Part shown: in pieces, positions 36,877-45,107 of the stretch | Layout of the letters: every line of letters starts with the position of its first letter | Numbering within the stretch: position 1 is the first letter of the stretch | From: Rhodospirillales bacterium | GTDB taxonomy: Bacteria > Pseudomonadota > Alphaproteobacteria > Reyranellales > Reyranellaceae | Assembly (NCBI GenBank): GCA_947466085.1 | Contig: CANIEC010000017.1 | Coordinates: 1-46,570 of the forward strand | Length of the DNA stretch: 46,570 nucleotides | Reading direction: 5' to 3' | Made by a program: the position numbers and the translations under genes | Notes under the pieces: model-generated | What the model was told of the DNA's origin: nothing | The model's database searches: none | The model's input: the letters and a program-made list of their open reading frames with translations, nothing else

Positions 36877-37344
36877 ATGAACCTTCGGAATCCCGTCACC
36901 CCCGACGATCTCGCCGCCGTGCGCCAGTGGTTCGACACGCTGTCGAAGCATTGCCGCGCCGTCGACTACGAAGGCGCGCGGCCGATCTTCGCCGACGACA
37001 TGATCGCCTTTGGCACCTTCACGGACTTCATGATCGGCCGCGAGCTGGCCGAGCAGAAGCAGTGGCGCAACGTCTGGGGCACGATCCGCGAGTTCCGCTA
37101 CGACCTCACGAAGATCGAGGCCATCGTCTCGGCCGACCGGCTGACCGCCGTTGGCATGGGCGTCTGGCAGTCCCACGGCTTCCATCCCAACGGCGACCGA
37201 TTCGACCGGCCCGGTCGCACGACGGTCGTGCTGGGACGCAGGGCGGTGGGCGACCCGTTCGTCGCCACCCACACCCACATGTCGCTGTTCCGCGGCACGC
37301 CCGAGCGAAGCTACGGGAACTTCGCGAAGAGCGAAGTCGTCTGA
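36877..37344 (+). CDS. SnoaL/NTF2-like fold protein
   Basis: A 155-residue protein with the SnoaL-like pattern: an N-terminal helix (DLAAVRQWFDTLSKHCRAVDY) that leads to FADDMIAFGTF, then a mid-helix and strands with AVGMGVWQSHGF, TTVVLGRRAV and THTHMSLFRG. The conserved DDMIAFGT segment is the usual pocket wall of the family. Such proteins may be isomerases, hydratases, or binding proteins; no activity can be given. It starts 12 bases after the peptidase gene with AGGAG nearby, and ends four bases before the stop of the convergent carbamoylase gene. Confidence 0.8.
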   Translation: MNLRNPVTPDDLAAVRQWFDTLSKHCRAVDYEGARPIFADDMIAFGTFTDFMIGRELAEQKQWRNVWGTIREFRYDLTKIEAIVSADRLTAVGMGVWQSHGFHPNGDRFDRPGRTTVVLGRRAVGDPFVATHTHMSLFRGTPERSYGNFAKSEVV

Positions 37345-37347
37345 GCT

Positions 37348-38283
37348 TCAGGCCGGATCGATCGCGCCCTTGCGCTCGACGATCATGCGGTACTGGTCGG
37401 GCTGGCGATGGACGGCGAAGTTGAAGGTCGTCGTCTTGTAGCTCTTCCCGGCGTCGAGATCGCAGCGATGGACGATCAGCTCGTCGCCGTCGCCCCCCGC
37501 CCGCGCGACGACCTTGCCCGAGGGGGCCACGATCATGCTGTCGGCCAGCGACGGCACGCCCTCCTCGGTGCCGCCCTTGGCGACGCCGACCACCCAGGTG
37601 CCGTTCTGGTAAGCACCGGCCTGCATGGAGAGCTGGTTGTGGAACCAGGAATGCTCGTCATGGTCGGGCGACGGCGCGTTGTGCAGCGGCGTGTTGTAGC
37701 CCAGCAGCACCATCTCGACGTTCTGCAGGCCCATCACGCGATAGGTCTCGGGCCATCGGCGATCGTTGCAGATGCACATGCCCATGTTGCCGCCGAACGC
37801 CTTGACGACGGGAAAGCCGAGATTGCCGACCTCGAAGTAGCGCTTCTCGAGATGCTGGAACGGCCGCTCGGGCTCGTGCCCGGCATGGCCCGGCAGATGG
37901 ACCTTGCGGTACTTGCCCACGATGCTTCCGTCGCGCTCGACCAGGATCGACGTGTTGAACCGCCGGGTGCGGCCGTCCTCGTTGGCCAGCTCGGCATAGC
38001 CGAGGCAGAACCCCATCGACAGGCGCTTCGCCTCGGTGAACAGCGCCGCCGTCTCGTTGGACGGCATCTCCTGCTCGAAGAAGGAATCGACCTCGGCCTG
38101 GTCCTGCATCCACCAGCGCGGAAAGAACGTGGTGAGCGTGAGTTCGGGGAACACCACGAGCTCGCAGCCCATCCGGCTGGCCTCGCGCAGATGGGCGATC
38201 AGCCGCTCCACCACGTCACGACGGGTATGGCTGCGCTGGATGGGACCCATCTGCGCCGCCCCGACAGTCAGAAAACGCGTCAT
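37348..38283 (-). CDS. N-carbamoyl-D-amino acid hydrolase-like nitrilase
   Basis: A 311-residue member of the nitrilase superfamily close to Agrobacterium D-carbamoylase, which splits N-carbamoyl-D-amino acids into D-amino acid, CO2 and ammonia. The catalytic Glu47, Lys127 and Cys172 fall at the positions reported for that enzyme (FPELTLTTFFPRW, KYRKVHLPGH, CICNDRRWPE), which also supports the ATG start. LEKRYFEVGNLGFPVV and SMQAGAYQNGTWVVG are shared with it. GAGAGG lies 5 bases before the ATG; a GTG two codons upstream is an alternative. It is last in a minus-strand cluster with a uronate dehydrogenase-like gene and a GntR regulator. No hydantoinase gene accompanies it, so the physiological substrate may differ. 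Confidence 0.9.
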   Translation of the reverse strand: MTRFLTVGAAQMGPIQRSHTRRDVVERLIAHLREASRMGCELVVFPELTLTTFFPRWWMQDQAEVDSFFEQEMPSNETAALFTEAKRLSMGFCLGYAELANEDGRTRRFNTSILVERDGSIVGKYRKVHLPGHAGHEPERPFQHLEKRYFEVGNLGFPVVKAFGGNMGMCICNDRRWPETYRVMGLQNVEMVLLGYNTPLHNAPSPDHDEHSWFHNQLSMQAGAYQNGTWVVGVAKGGTEEGVPSLADSMIVAPSGKVVARAGGDGDELIVHRCDLDAGKSYKTTTFNFAVHRQPDQYRMIVERKGAIDPA

Positions 38284-38311
38284 CGTCACCTCTCGCCGGT
38301 GAGTATAGCAA

Positions 38312-39145
38312 CTAAGGACCGGCGCGCTTCACGTCGTTGGTGAACTCTGCCGAGCAAAAACTGCCACCCTGGAACAGATCGCCGACCGGATCTGGTCCGA
38401 TCCTTGCCTGTTCGGCCTCGGCATGGGCGCGATGATCCTCTGACTTGTCCTTCGGACGGTAGCCCAGCCGGTATGCCCGCGAATTGTCCCACCAGCCCGC
38501 CGCATTGTCCGACGCCCCGTAGAAGATTTCGTAGCGAAGATCGGGATGGTCCAGACCGATCTGGAAGAGCTGCACAAGATCGCGTGGCGAGATCCAGATG
38601 GACAGGCGCCGAACGTCGAGCGGCAGCGGCCCGACATTGCCGATGCGGAGGCATGTCACGGCGATGCCGTGCTTGTCCGAGTAGAGCGCGCCCAGGGCTT
38701 CGCCGAACACCTTGCTGACGCCGTAACGGCTGTCGGGACGCACGGTGACATCGGTGCCGATGCGCTTCTTGCGCGGATAGAAGCCGATCGCATGGTTGGA
38801 CGAGGCGAAGATCACGCGCTTCACCCCGGCCTCGCGCGCCGCTTCGAAGAGGTTGTAGCAGCCGATGATGTTGGCCTGCAGGATCTGGTCCCAGGTCCCC
38901 TCCACCGAGTGGCCGCCGAGATGGATGACGCTGTCGGCACCCTCGAGCAGGGCGGCCACCTCATCAGGCCGGGTGAGGTCGGCCGCGACGAAGGTCTCGC
39001 CCGCCTGCAGATCCCCGGGCTCGACCCGGTCGCTCAGCACCAGCCCCGGATAGAGCCTCGCCAGCAGCGGCCGCGTCATGGTGCCGATGCCGCCGGCGGC
39101 GCCGGTGAAGACGATGCGGCGTGTCGCGTCCCTAGCGTCGGCCAT
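38312..39145 (-). CDS. Uronate dehydrogenase-like NAD(P)-dependent oxidoreductase
   Basis: A 277-residue short-chain/extended reductase-type enzyme. The Rossmann motif is TGAAGGIG (14-21), and the catalytic Tyr141-x3-Lys145 lies in RPDSRYGVSKVFGEAL. IHLGGHSVEGTWDQILQANIIG, FASSNHAIGFYP and NAAGWWDNS closely follow Agrobacterium uronate dehydrogenase, which oxidises glucuronate and galacturonate to aldarolactones. It overlaps the end of the GntR gene by 14 bases and precedes the carbamoylase by 28 bases, with a weak hairpin (CGCCGGT/ACCGGCG, 38294-38324) between. Uronate catabolic partners (dehydratases, transporters) are not in the window, so the substrate may be another aldose or acid. Confidence 0.85.
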   Translation of the reverse strand: MADARDATRRIVFTGAAGGIGTMTRPLLARLYPGLVLSDRVEPGDLQAGETFVAADLTRPDEVAALLEGADSVIHLGGHSVEGTWDQILQANIIGCYNLFEAAREAGVKRVIFASSNHAIGFYPRKKRIGTDVTVRPDSRYGVSKVFGEALGALYSDKHGIAVTCLRIGNVGPLPLDVRRLSIWISPRDLVQLFQIGLDHPDLRYEIFYGASDNAAGWWDNSRAYRLGYRPKDKSEDHRAHAEAEQARIGPDPVGDLFQGGSFCSAEFTNDVKRAGP

Positions 39146-39857
39146 TCCTGTTTCCTCCTGCCAGTGTTCGATAGCGGTCGAGCGAGCGCGTGAGATGGTC
39201 GCGCATGGCGCGTCGCGCTTCGCCCGGTTCCCTGTCGGCGATGGCCGTTACTATGCGCGTGTGTTCGGCCTGGATGCGTTCGAGATACAGACGACGTTCG
39301 GCGGGCGTATCCATATCCAGCCGCACGCTCTGGCGAGGAATCACGTGACTGCCGAGATAGGCCAGGAAGCGCGGGAACTGGTCGTTGCCGGTCGCCTCGG
39401 CGATGGTGCGATGGAAGGCGAAATCCTGGGCGACCGCGCCTTCGCCACGCTGAAGGGCGTCGTCGATCGCCCGCCACGCCGCGCGAATCGATACGACCTG
39501 CTTCCGGCTGGCGCGCTCGGCGGCGAGACCCGCCGCCTGCGCTTCGACCGCCAGCCGCAGTTCCATGACGTTCAGGATGTCGGACAACGCCGCCGGGCGC
39601 GGCGGCGCGATCCGGAAGGGTCCGGCGGCGGGATCGGCGACATAGGCGCCGGAACCGCGGCGCGTCACGACCAGCCCATCGGCGCGCAGCGCCGCCACGG
39701 CTTCGCGGACCACCGTGCGACTCACGCCCAGCTCTGCCGTCAGCGCCTGTTCGGTCGGCAGTCGCGTGCCGGGCGCCAGCCGGCCGCCGCGGATATCGGC
39801 GCTCAGCCGCGCCATCACCTGCTCGGCAAGATTGTTCCTGGGCTGCTTCACGGCCAT
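39132..39857 (-). CDS. FadR/FCD-type GntR transcriptional regulator
   Basis: A 241-residue regulator: winged-helix domain at about 8-75 (AEQVMARLSADIRGGRLAPG, GVSRTVVREAVAALRADGLV) and an all-helical FCD ligand-binding domain from about 95 to 225, with the His and Asp positions that usually bind a metal (DFAFHRTIAEATGN, EHTRIVTAIADREPGEA). FCD members typically sense organic or sugar acids and repress catabolic genes, which suits the neighbouring uronate dehydrogenase-like gene. A start further upstream (TTG at 39893) would lie inside a palindrome that looks like the regulator's own operator, so the ATG is preferred. It lies inside the cluster it probably controls. Confidence 0.9.
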   Translation of the reverse strand: MAVKQPRNNLAEQVMARLSADIRGGRLAPGTRLPTEQALTAELGVSRTVVREAVAALRADGLVVTRRGSGAYVADPAAGPFRIAPPRPAALSDILNVMELRLAVEAQAAGLAAERASRKQVVSIRAAWRAIDDALQRGEGAVAQDFAFHRTIAEATGNDQFPRFLAYLGSHVIPRQSVRLDMDTPAERRLYLERIQAEHTRIVTAIADREPGEARRAMRDHLTRSLDRYRTLAGGNRNGRR

Positions 39858-39882
39858 CGGGCGGATGCTAGCGTCGCCTAAG

Positions 39883-39893
39883 TTGTCAGACAA
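39883..39893. promoter_or_regulatory. Candidate GntR (FCD) operator
   Basis: TTGTC-A-GACAA is a perfect dyad with 5-base arms around one base. This TTGTCnGACAA form is close to the known operators of FadR-subfamily GntR regulators. It sits in the 36 bases between the stop of the M20 hydrolase and the regulator's ATG, so it fits autoregulation and control of the downstream udh-carbamoylase genes. Confidence 0.6.
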
Positions 39894-41120
39894 TTAACAC
39901 TGGTCGGCCAGCTCCAGCATCACGTTCAGCAGCACCTGCGCGCCGGCCGCGAGGTCGGCGGCCTCGGTGTGTTCCTTCACATTGTGGCTGAGGCCCGCAA
40001 CGGACGGCACGAAGATCATGGCCGTCGGGCAGAGGCGCTGCATCATCTGGGCATCGTGGCCGGCCCCCGACGGCATGCGTCGTGTGGTGAGCGACAGCGC
40101 CCTGGCATGATGCTCGACCCGGTCGACCAGGGCGGCATCGAAGATCACCGGCTCGAAGCGCGCCAGCACCTTCGCCTCGACCTCCACCCGCTCGGCCTTC
40201 GCGACCTCGGAGATGTGCGCGGCGACCCGTGCCTCGGCTTGCTTGAGCTTCGCCTCGTCGGTGTTGCGCAGGTCGACAGAGAAGACCGCGCGATTGGGCA
40301 CGACGTTGATGAGGTTGGGCCGCAGCGCCAGAGATCCCACCGTAGCCACCTGGTCGCCGCCCATCTCCCAGGCGAGCTTGCGGACGAAGAGATTGACTGA
40401 GGCCGCGAGGTAGCCCGCATCGCGGCGCAGGCGCATCGGGGTCGTGCCCGCATGGTTGGAGACGCCGGTCACCGTATACTCCGTCCAGGAGATGCCCTGC
40501 ACGCTCTCGACAACGCCGATCTGGACCTTTTCTTCGTCGAGGATCGGGCCCTGCTCGATATGCAGCTCGACGAAAGCATGCGGCTTCACCGCGCCCGGCT
40601 TTGCCGGCCCGAGATAGCCGATGCGGCGCAGCTCGTCGCCGACCGAGACACCGTCCTTGTCGGCAGCGGCATGGGCCTCGTTGAGGCCGATGCCGCCGAC
40701 ATAGACCAGGCTGCCCATCATGTCGGGCTGGAAGCGTGCTCCCTCCTCGTTGGTGAAGACGCCGACCGCGATCGGCCGGCGCGTCGTGACGCCGGCCTCG
40801 TTCAAGGCGCGCACGATCTCGAGCCCCGCCAGGACGCCGTAATTGCCGTCGTAGCGGCCGCCGGTGCGGACCGTGTCAATATGGCTGCCGGTCATCACGG
40901 GCGCGAGGTTCTCGCGGCCGGCGCGCATGCCGATCACGTTGCCGATCGCATCGACCGTCACGGCGAGGCCCAGCGCGTTCATCCAGCCCACGACCAGATC
41001 GCGGCCGGCCTTGTCCTCGTCGGTGAGCGCCAGCCGGGCGCAGCCGCCGCCCTCGATGGCGCCGATGGAAGCCAGATCGTCGAGCGCGCCGAGCAGGCGC
41101 CGGTCATCCAATCGCAACAT
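39894..41120 (-). CDS. M20 hydantoinase/carbamoylase-family amidohydrolase
   Basis: A 408-residue zinc- or manganese-dependent amidase of the N-carbamoyl-L-amino acid hydrolase / allantoate amidohydrolase / beta-ureidopropionase group. Metal ligands are visible: His80 and Asp91 in GSHIDTVRTGGRYDGNYG, Glu125-Glu126 in TNEEGARF, the His of VELHIEQGP, and the C-terminal His of SHNVKEHTEAADLAAG. It should hydrolyse an N-carbamoyl or ureido bond. The exact substrate cannot be read. The ATG has GGAG 5 bases upstream. It is first in the minus-strand cluster with the GntR gene, the uronate dehydrogenase-like gene and the D-carbamoylase-like gene, and is divergent from the DsbD-like gene. Confidence 0.9.
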   Translation of the reverse strand: MLRLDDRRLLGALDDLASIGAIEGGGCARLALTDEDKAGRDLVVGWMNALGLAVTVDAIGNVIGMRAGRENLAPVMTGSHIDTVRTGGRYDGNYGVLAGLEIVRALNEAGVTTRRPIAVGVFTNEEGARFQPDMMGSLVYVGGIGLNEAHAAADKDGVSVGDELRRIGYLGPAKPGAVKPHAFVELHIEQGPILDEEKVQIGVVESVQGISWTEYTVTGVSNHAGTTPMRLRRDAGYLAASVNLFVRKLAWEMGGDQVATVGSLALRPNLINVVPNRAVFSVDLRNTDEAKLKQAEARVAAHISEVAKAERVEVEAKVLARFEPVIFDAALVDRVEHHARALSLTTRRMPSGAGHDAQMMQRLCPTAMIFVPSVAGLSHNVKEHTEAADLAAGAQVLLNVMLELADQC

Positions 41121-41236
41121 GAATTCTCCAGTAGGACCAAGACCTTAGTCGTTCACGGAAGGCCGGGCAAAATATCACGGCGGCTTGATCCGGATTGCCT
41201 TGCAAGCGCCACGACCCGAGGTCACTTAGAAAGGCA

Positions 41237-43369
41237 ATGTCGCGTCTCCTGGTCCTTCTTCTCGTGCTTCTGGCCGGTCCGGCCTTCGCGCAGGCGGTTG
41301 TAACGACCGACAATGTGCGGTCCGAACTCGTGTCCGAGGTCGCGACGGTCAAGCCCGGCGAGCCGTTCTGGGTCGGGCTGCGCCAGACGATGCGCCCCAA
41401 ATGGCACACCTACTGGAAGAATCCGGGCGACTCCGGCCTGCCGACCGAGATCACGTGGAAGCTGCCCGAAGGCGCCAAGGCCGATCCGATCGTCTGGCCG
41501 GCTCCGGCCCTGTTCGATATCGGCGGCATCGTCAATTACGGCTTCAAGGACGAGTCGGTACTGCTGGTGCGCATCACACCGCCGGCCGGCCTCACGGGAC
41601 CGCTCACCCTCGCCGCCGAAGCCAACTGGCTGGTCTGCGAGGATGTCTGCATCCCCGAGGAGGGCAAGTTCGAGCTGGTGTTGCCCTCGGGCCCTGCCGC
41701 GACGCCGGCACCGCCCGCCACCCTCACGCTGTTCGAGCAGGCCCGCCGCGCCGTGCCCACGCCAAGCCCGTGGTCCGCCCGCTATGGCCTGTCCAAGAGC
41801 GGCGATCCCACCCTGCTGGTAGAGGCCAGGGGCCTGAAGCCGGACGCGGTGAGCAACGTCTATTTCTTCCCTGCCGAGTGGGGTCCCGTGGCCACCATGG
41901 CCAAGCAGAGCGCCACGGTGACGCCTGAGGGCATTCGCATTCCCCTCAAGAGGGGTGACGCCAAGACCACGATGCCGGCCAACCTTGCCGGCACGCTGGT
42001 CCTCACCGAGAAGACGGCCGACGGCAACGTGAAACAGGCCTTCGACCTCTCGGCGAACCTCGATCCGGCGTTCGTGCCGGCCGCCACGGCGTCGCTGGCC
42101 AATGCGCTGGGCGCCGAGCAGCTCTCGCTCATGCAGGCCCTGCTGTTCGCGCTGCTGGGCGGCCTGATCCTGAACCTGATGCCCTGCGTCTTCCCGGTGC
42201 TGGCCATGAAGGCCGCGGCCTTCGCGCGCCTCGCCGGCCATGAGCGCAACGAGATGCGCCGCGACGGGCTCGCCTATACCGCCGGGGTCCTTGCCTCCTT
42301 CGCCGCCATGGCGGGCATCGTGATCGCGATCCGCTCGACAGCGGGCGAGGTGAACTGGGGCTTCCAGTTCCAGTCACCGGTCTTCTCGCTCCTGATCGCC
42401 TATCTGTTCTTCGTGGTCGGGCTCAACCTCTCGGGTGTCTTCGAGGTCGGCAGCCGCCTGGCCGGCGTCGGCCAGGGCCTCGTCTCCCGCGGCGGCACCA
42501 CGGGCGCCTTCTTCACCGGCGTGCTGGCGGTGATCGTCGCGACCCCCTGCACCGCGCCGTTCATGGCCGCGGCGTTGGGCTTTGCCCTCAGCCAGCCCGC
42601 GCCCGCCACGATCGCGGTGCTGCTGGCCATGGGTCTCGGCCTCGCCCTTCCCTACCTCGCGTTGTCGATGACGCCTGCGCTGCAGCGGCTGATGCCGCGC
42701 CCGGGCCCGTGGATGGACCGGCTGCGCCAGTTCCTCGCCTTCCCGATGTATGCCTCCGCGGTCTGGATGATCTGGGTGCTGACCCAGCAGACCGGCGCCG
42801 ACGGGGTGCTCTACGCGCTGGGCGGCATGATCCTGATTGCCTTCGCCATCTGGCTGCTGCGGATCGGCACGGCTGAGTCGGCGGGCACTTGGGCACGCCG
42901 CGGCCTTGCCGCCGGCGCCGTGCTGCTGGCCTTTGCCGCCACGCTCAAGCTCGACGACAGTCCCGCAACGGCCGCCTCGGCGTCGGGCGGTCCCGCTGCC
43001 GGCGTCAGCTTCGAAGGCTGGGAACGCTTCTCGCGCGCCCGCATGGCCGAGGCCGTGGCCGCCGGCAAGCCGGTCTTCGTCGACTTCACCGCCGCCTGGT
43101 GCATTACTTGCCTGGTGAACGAGCGGGTCGCGCTTGAAACGCCGGCCAGCCGGAAGGCATTCGAGCAGGCGGATGTCGTCAAGCTCAAGGGTGACTGGAC
43201 CAATCGCGACGCCGAGATCACGGGCGTCCTGAAGGAACTCGGCCGCGCCGGCGTTCCGCTCTACCTGTTCTGGGCGCCGAGGGCCGATCGGCCGAAGATT
43301 CTGCCGCAGGTCCTCACCGAGTCGCTGATCCTGTCGGAGTTGTCGTCAATCCAGCAAGCCAAGCGTTAG
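41237..43369 (+). CDS. DsbD/ScsB-like thiol:disulfide interchange protein
   Basis: A 710-residue inner-membrane protein that moves electrons from cytoplasmic thioredoxin to the periplasm. Signal peptide at 1-19 (LLVLLLVLLAGPAFAQ). The periplasmic N-terminal domain has a Cys pair at 134/138 (WLVCEDVCIP). The eight-helix membrane domain has paired Cys317 (NLMPCVFPV) and Cys438 (ATPCTAPF). The C-terminal thioredoxin-like domain has WCITC (622-625). All three redox sites are intact. Length and N-domain are those of the longer ScsB-like form rather than E. coli DsbD. The ATG overlaps an AAAGG-like site closely. It is first in a unit with the peroxiredoxin-like and DUF3500 genes. Possible clients are the latter two. 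Confidence 0.91.
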   Translation: MSRLLVLLLVLLAGPAFAQAVVTTDNVRSELVSEVATVKPGEPFWVGLRQTMRPKWHTYWKNPGDSGLPTEITWKLPEGAKADPIVWPAPALFDIGGIVNYGFKDESVLLVRITPPAGLTGPLTLAAEANWLVCEDVCIPEEGKFELVLPSGPAATPAPPATLTLFEQARRAVPTPSPWSARYGLSKSGDPTLLVEARGLKPDAVSNVYFFPAEWGPVATMAKQSATVTPEGIRIPLKRGDAKTTMPANLAGTLVLTEKTADGNVKQAFDLSANLDPAFVPAATASLANALGAEQLSLMQALLFALLGGLILNLMPCVFPVLAMKAAAFARLAGHERNEMRRDGLAYTAGVLASFAAMAGIVIAIRSTAGEVNWGFQFQSPVFSLLIAYLFFVVGLNLSGVFEVGSRLAGVGQGLVSRGGTTGAFFTGVLAVIVATPCTAPFMAAALGFALSQPAPATIAVLLAMGLGLALPYLALSMTPALQRLMPRPGPWMDRLRQFLAFPMYASAVWMIWVLTQQTGADGVLYALGGMILIAFAIWLLRIGTAESAGTWARRGLAAGAVLLAFAATLKLDDSPATAASASGGPAAGVSFEGWERFSRARMAEAVAAGKPVFVDFTAAWCITCLVNERVALETPASRKAFEQADVVKLKGDWTNRDAEITGVLKELGRAGVPLYLFWAPRADRPKILPQVLTESLILSELSSIQQAKR

Positions 43370-43378
43370 GAGGCAGTC

Positions 43379-44020
43379 ATGTCGAAGCTGAATGTTCCCC
43401 GTCGTTCCTTGATGATCGGTGGCGCCGCACTCGCCCTCGCCCCCGCCGCAGCCTTTGCCTCCTCGAGCCCCGATATCGGCAAACCCGCGCCGCCGTTCAG
43501 CGCCGTCGACAGCAACGGCAAGAGCTGGTCGCTGGCCGACCTCAAGGGCAAGGTCGTTGTCCTCGAGACGACGAATCACGACTGCCCCTATGTGCGCAAG
43601 CACTACACGTCCAACAACATGCAGGACCAGCAGCGCGAGGCCGCTGCCAAGGGTGTCGTCTGGCTGACGGTCGCCTCGTCCGCCACCGGCGAGCAGGGCC
43701 ACGTGACGGCCACGCAGGCCAACGACCTCACCAAGAGCCGCAACGCCGCGCCCGCGGCGGTGCTCATCGACCCGCAAAGCAAGGTCGCGCGCGCCTATGG
43801 CGCCACGGTGACGCCGCACATGTACATCATCGATGCCAACGGCATCCTGGTCTACAAGGGCGGCATCGACTCGATCCCCTCCTCGAGCGCCGCCGACGTT
43901 CCGAAGGCGACGCAGTATGTCCGCGTGGCGCTGGACCAGGTTCTGTCCGGCAAGCCGGTGGCCGAGGCTTCGACCCGCGCCTATGGCTGCTCGCTGAAGT
44001 ACCCCAAGACCTCGACCTGA
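43379..44020 (+). CDS. Exported peroxiredoxin-like (PRX_like1, AhpC/TSA) protein
   Basis: A 213-residue redoxin-fold protein with a twin-arginine-like signal (NVPRRSLMIGGAALALAPAA). The mature part starts with a typical redoxin opening (DIGKPAPPFSAVDSNGKSW). The single N-terminal Cys69 (TTNHDCPYVRKHY) replaces the peroxiredoxin Thr-x-x-Cys site, and a second Cys204 ends the protein (YGCSLKY), as in the PRX_like1 subgroup. The pair could form a redox disulfide served by the upstream DsbD/ScsB-like protein. It may remove peroxides or reduce another protein; the family's substrate is not established. The start is 10 bases after the DsbD gene with AGGAG before it. Confidence 0.85.
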   Translation: MSKLNVPRRSLMIGGAALALAPAAAFASSSPDIGKPAPPFSAVDSNGKSWSLADLKGKVVVLETTNHDCPYVRKHYTSNNMQDQQREAAAKGVVWLTVASSATGEQGHVTATQANDLTKSRNAAPAAVLIDPQSKVARAYGATVTPHMYIIDANGILVYKGGIDSIPSSSAADVPKATQYVRVALDQVLSGKPVAEASTRAYGCSLKYPKTST

Positions 44021-44030
44021 CGGTCCGGCC

Positions 44031-45107
44031 ATGCCGCACGACGGCTGGCATCCGCACGACGAGTCTCACGACCATCCCCATCATCACCACGGCCCGCCGA
44101 CCCGGCGGACCGTGCTGGCGGCGGCAGCCCTGTTGCCGTTCGGCAGCGCAAGCGCCCAGACGGTCGATGCCGCCCAGCGCATCGCCGATGCCGCCAACCG
44201 CTTCCTCCTCTCCCTCGACGACGGCCAGCGTCGGAAGACGCTGATCGTCTTCGACTCGGCCAATCGCCTCGACTGGCACTACATCCCACGCACCCGCTCG
44301 GGCCTCGCCTTGGGTGAAATGCGTGCCGACCAGGCGGATGCCGCCCGTGCGCTCTTCGCGTCGGTGCTGAACCAGCGCGGCCTCGAACTGCTGGAGGGCG
44401 TGCGCCTGCTCGAAGGCGTTCTGCGCGAACAGCAGGGCAGCTTCCGCGATCCTGACCGCTATTTCGTCTCGGTGTTCGGCACGCCTGGCCGCTTTCCCTG
44501 GGGCTGGCGCTTCGAGGGCCATCACCTGTCGCTGAACGTGGCGCTGCCCGCACCCGGACATGTCGCGGTGACGCCGTTCTTCACCGGGGCCCATCCCGCG
44601 ACGGTACGCGACGGGCCCCATCGCGGCTTCCGCCTGCTCGGCGCCTCCGAGGATCTCGCCCGCCAGATCATGGCGGGCCTCAACGACCGGCAGCGCGAGG
44701 CGGCGATCATCGCCAACCGCTCGTTCGGCGAGATCGTGGCCAGCCCACAGCGTGAGCAGGATCTCGGTAGTCCTCGTGGGCTGCTACTGGGCGAGATGTC
44801 CGGTGCGCAACGCACCCTGGTCGAGGCGCTGATGGACCGCTTTCTCGGCACGCTCGCGGCCGACCTGCTGGCCCAGCAGAAGCAGCGCGTCCTGGAACAG
44901 GGGCTCGCGACCTTCCGCTTCGCCTGGGCCGGATCTCTGACGCCCGGCGAGGCGCATTATTTCCGCGTGCACGGCCCCGCCACCCTGATCGAGCACGACA
45001 ACACGCAGAATGGCGCCAACCACATCCATGCCGTCTGGCGCGACCTCGCCGCCGATTTCGGCCGCGACGCGCTGGCCGACCATTACCGCCAGCAGAAGCA
45101 CCGTTGA
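44031..45107 (+). CDS. DUF3500 family protein with His-rich N-terminus and export signal
   Basis: A 358-residue protein. Nine of the first 20 residues are His, followed by a twin-arginine-like signal (PTRRTVLAAAALLPFG) and cleavage near SAQ. The mature domain matches DUF3500: NRLDWHYIPRTRSGLALGEM, GWRFEGHHLSLNV, VTPFFTGAHPATV and HDNTQNGANHIHAVWRD, with several invariant His and Asp that could bind a metal. The function is unknown. A His-rich stretch ahead of the signal would stay in the cytoplasm until export and be removed with the signal. If translation instead starts at a GTG near residue 28 the stretch is not made. The gene follows the peroxiredoxin-like gene by 10 bases. Confidence 0.85.
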   Translation: MPHDGWHPHDESHDHPHHHHGPPTRRTVLAAAALLPFGSASAQTVDAAQRIADAANRFLLSLDDGQRRKTLIVFDSANRLDWHYIPRTRSGLALGEMRADQADAARALFASVLNQRGLELLEGVRLLEGVLREQQGSFRDPDRYFVSVFGTPGRFPWGWRFEGHHLSLNVALPAPGHVAVTPFFTGAHPATVRDGPHRGFRLLGASEDLARQIMAGLNDRQREAAIIANRSFGEIVASPQREQDLGSPRGLLLGEMSGAQRTLVEALMDRFLGTLAADLLAQQKQRVLEQGLATFRFAWAGSLTPGEAHYFRVHGPATLIEHDNTQNGANHIHAVWRDLAADFGRDALADHYRQQKHR

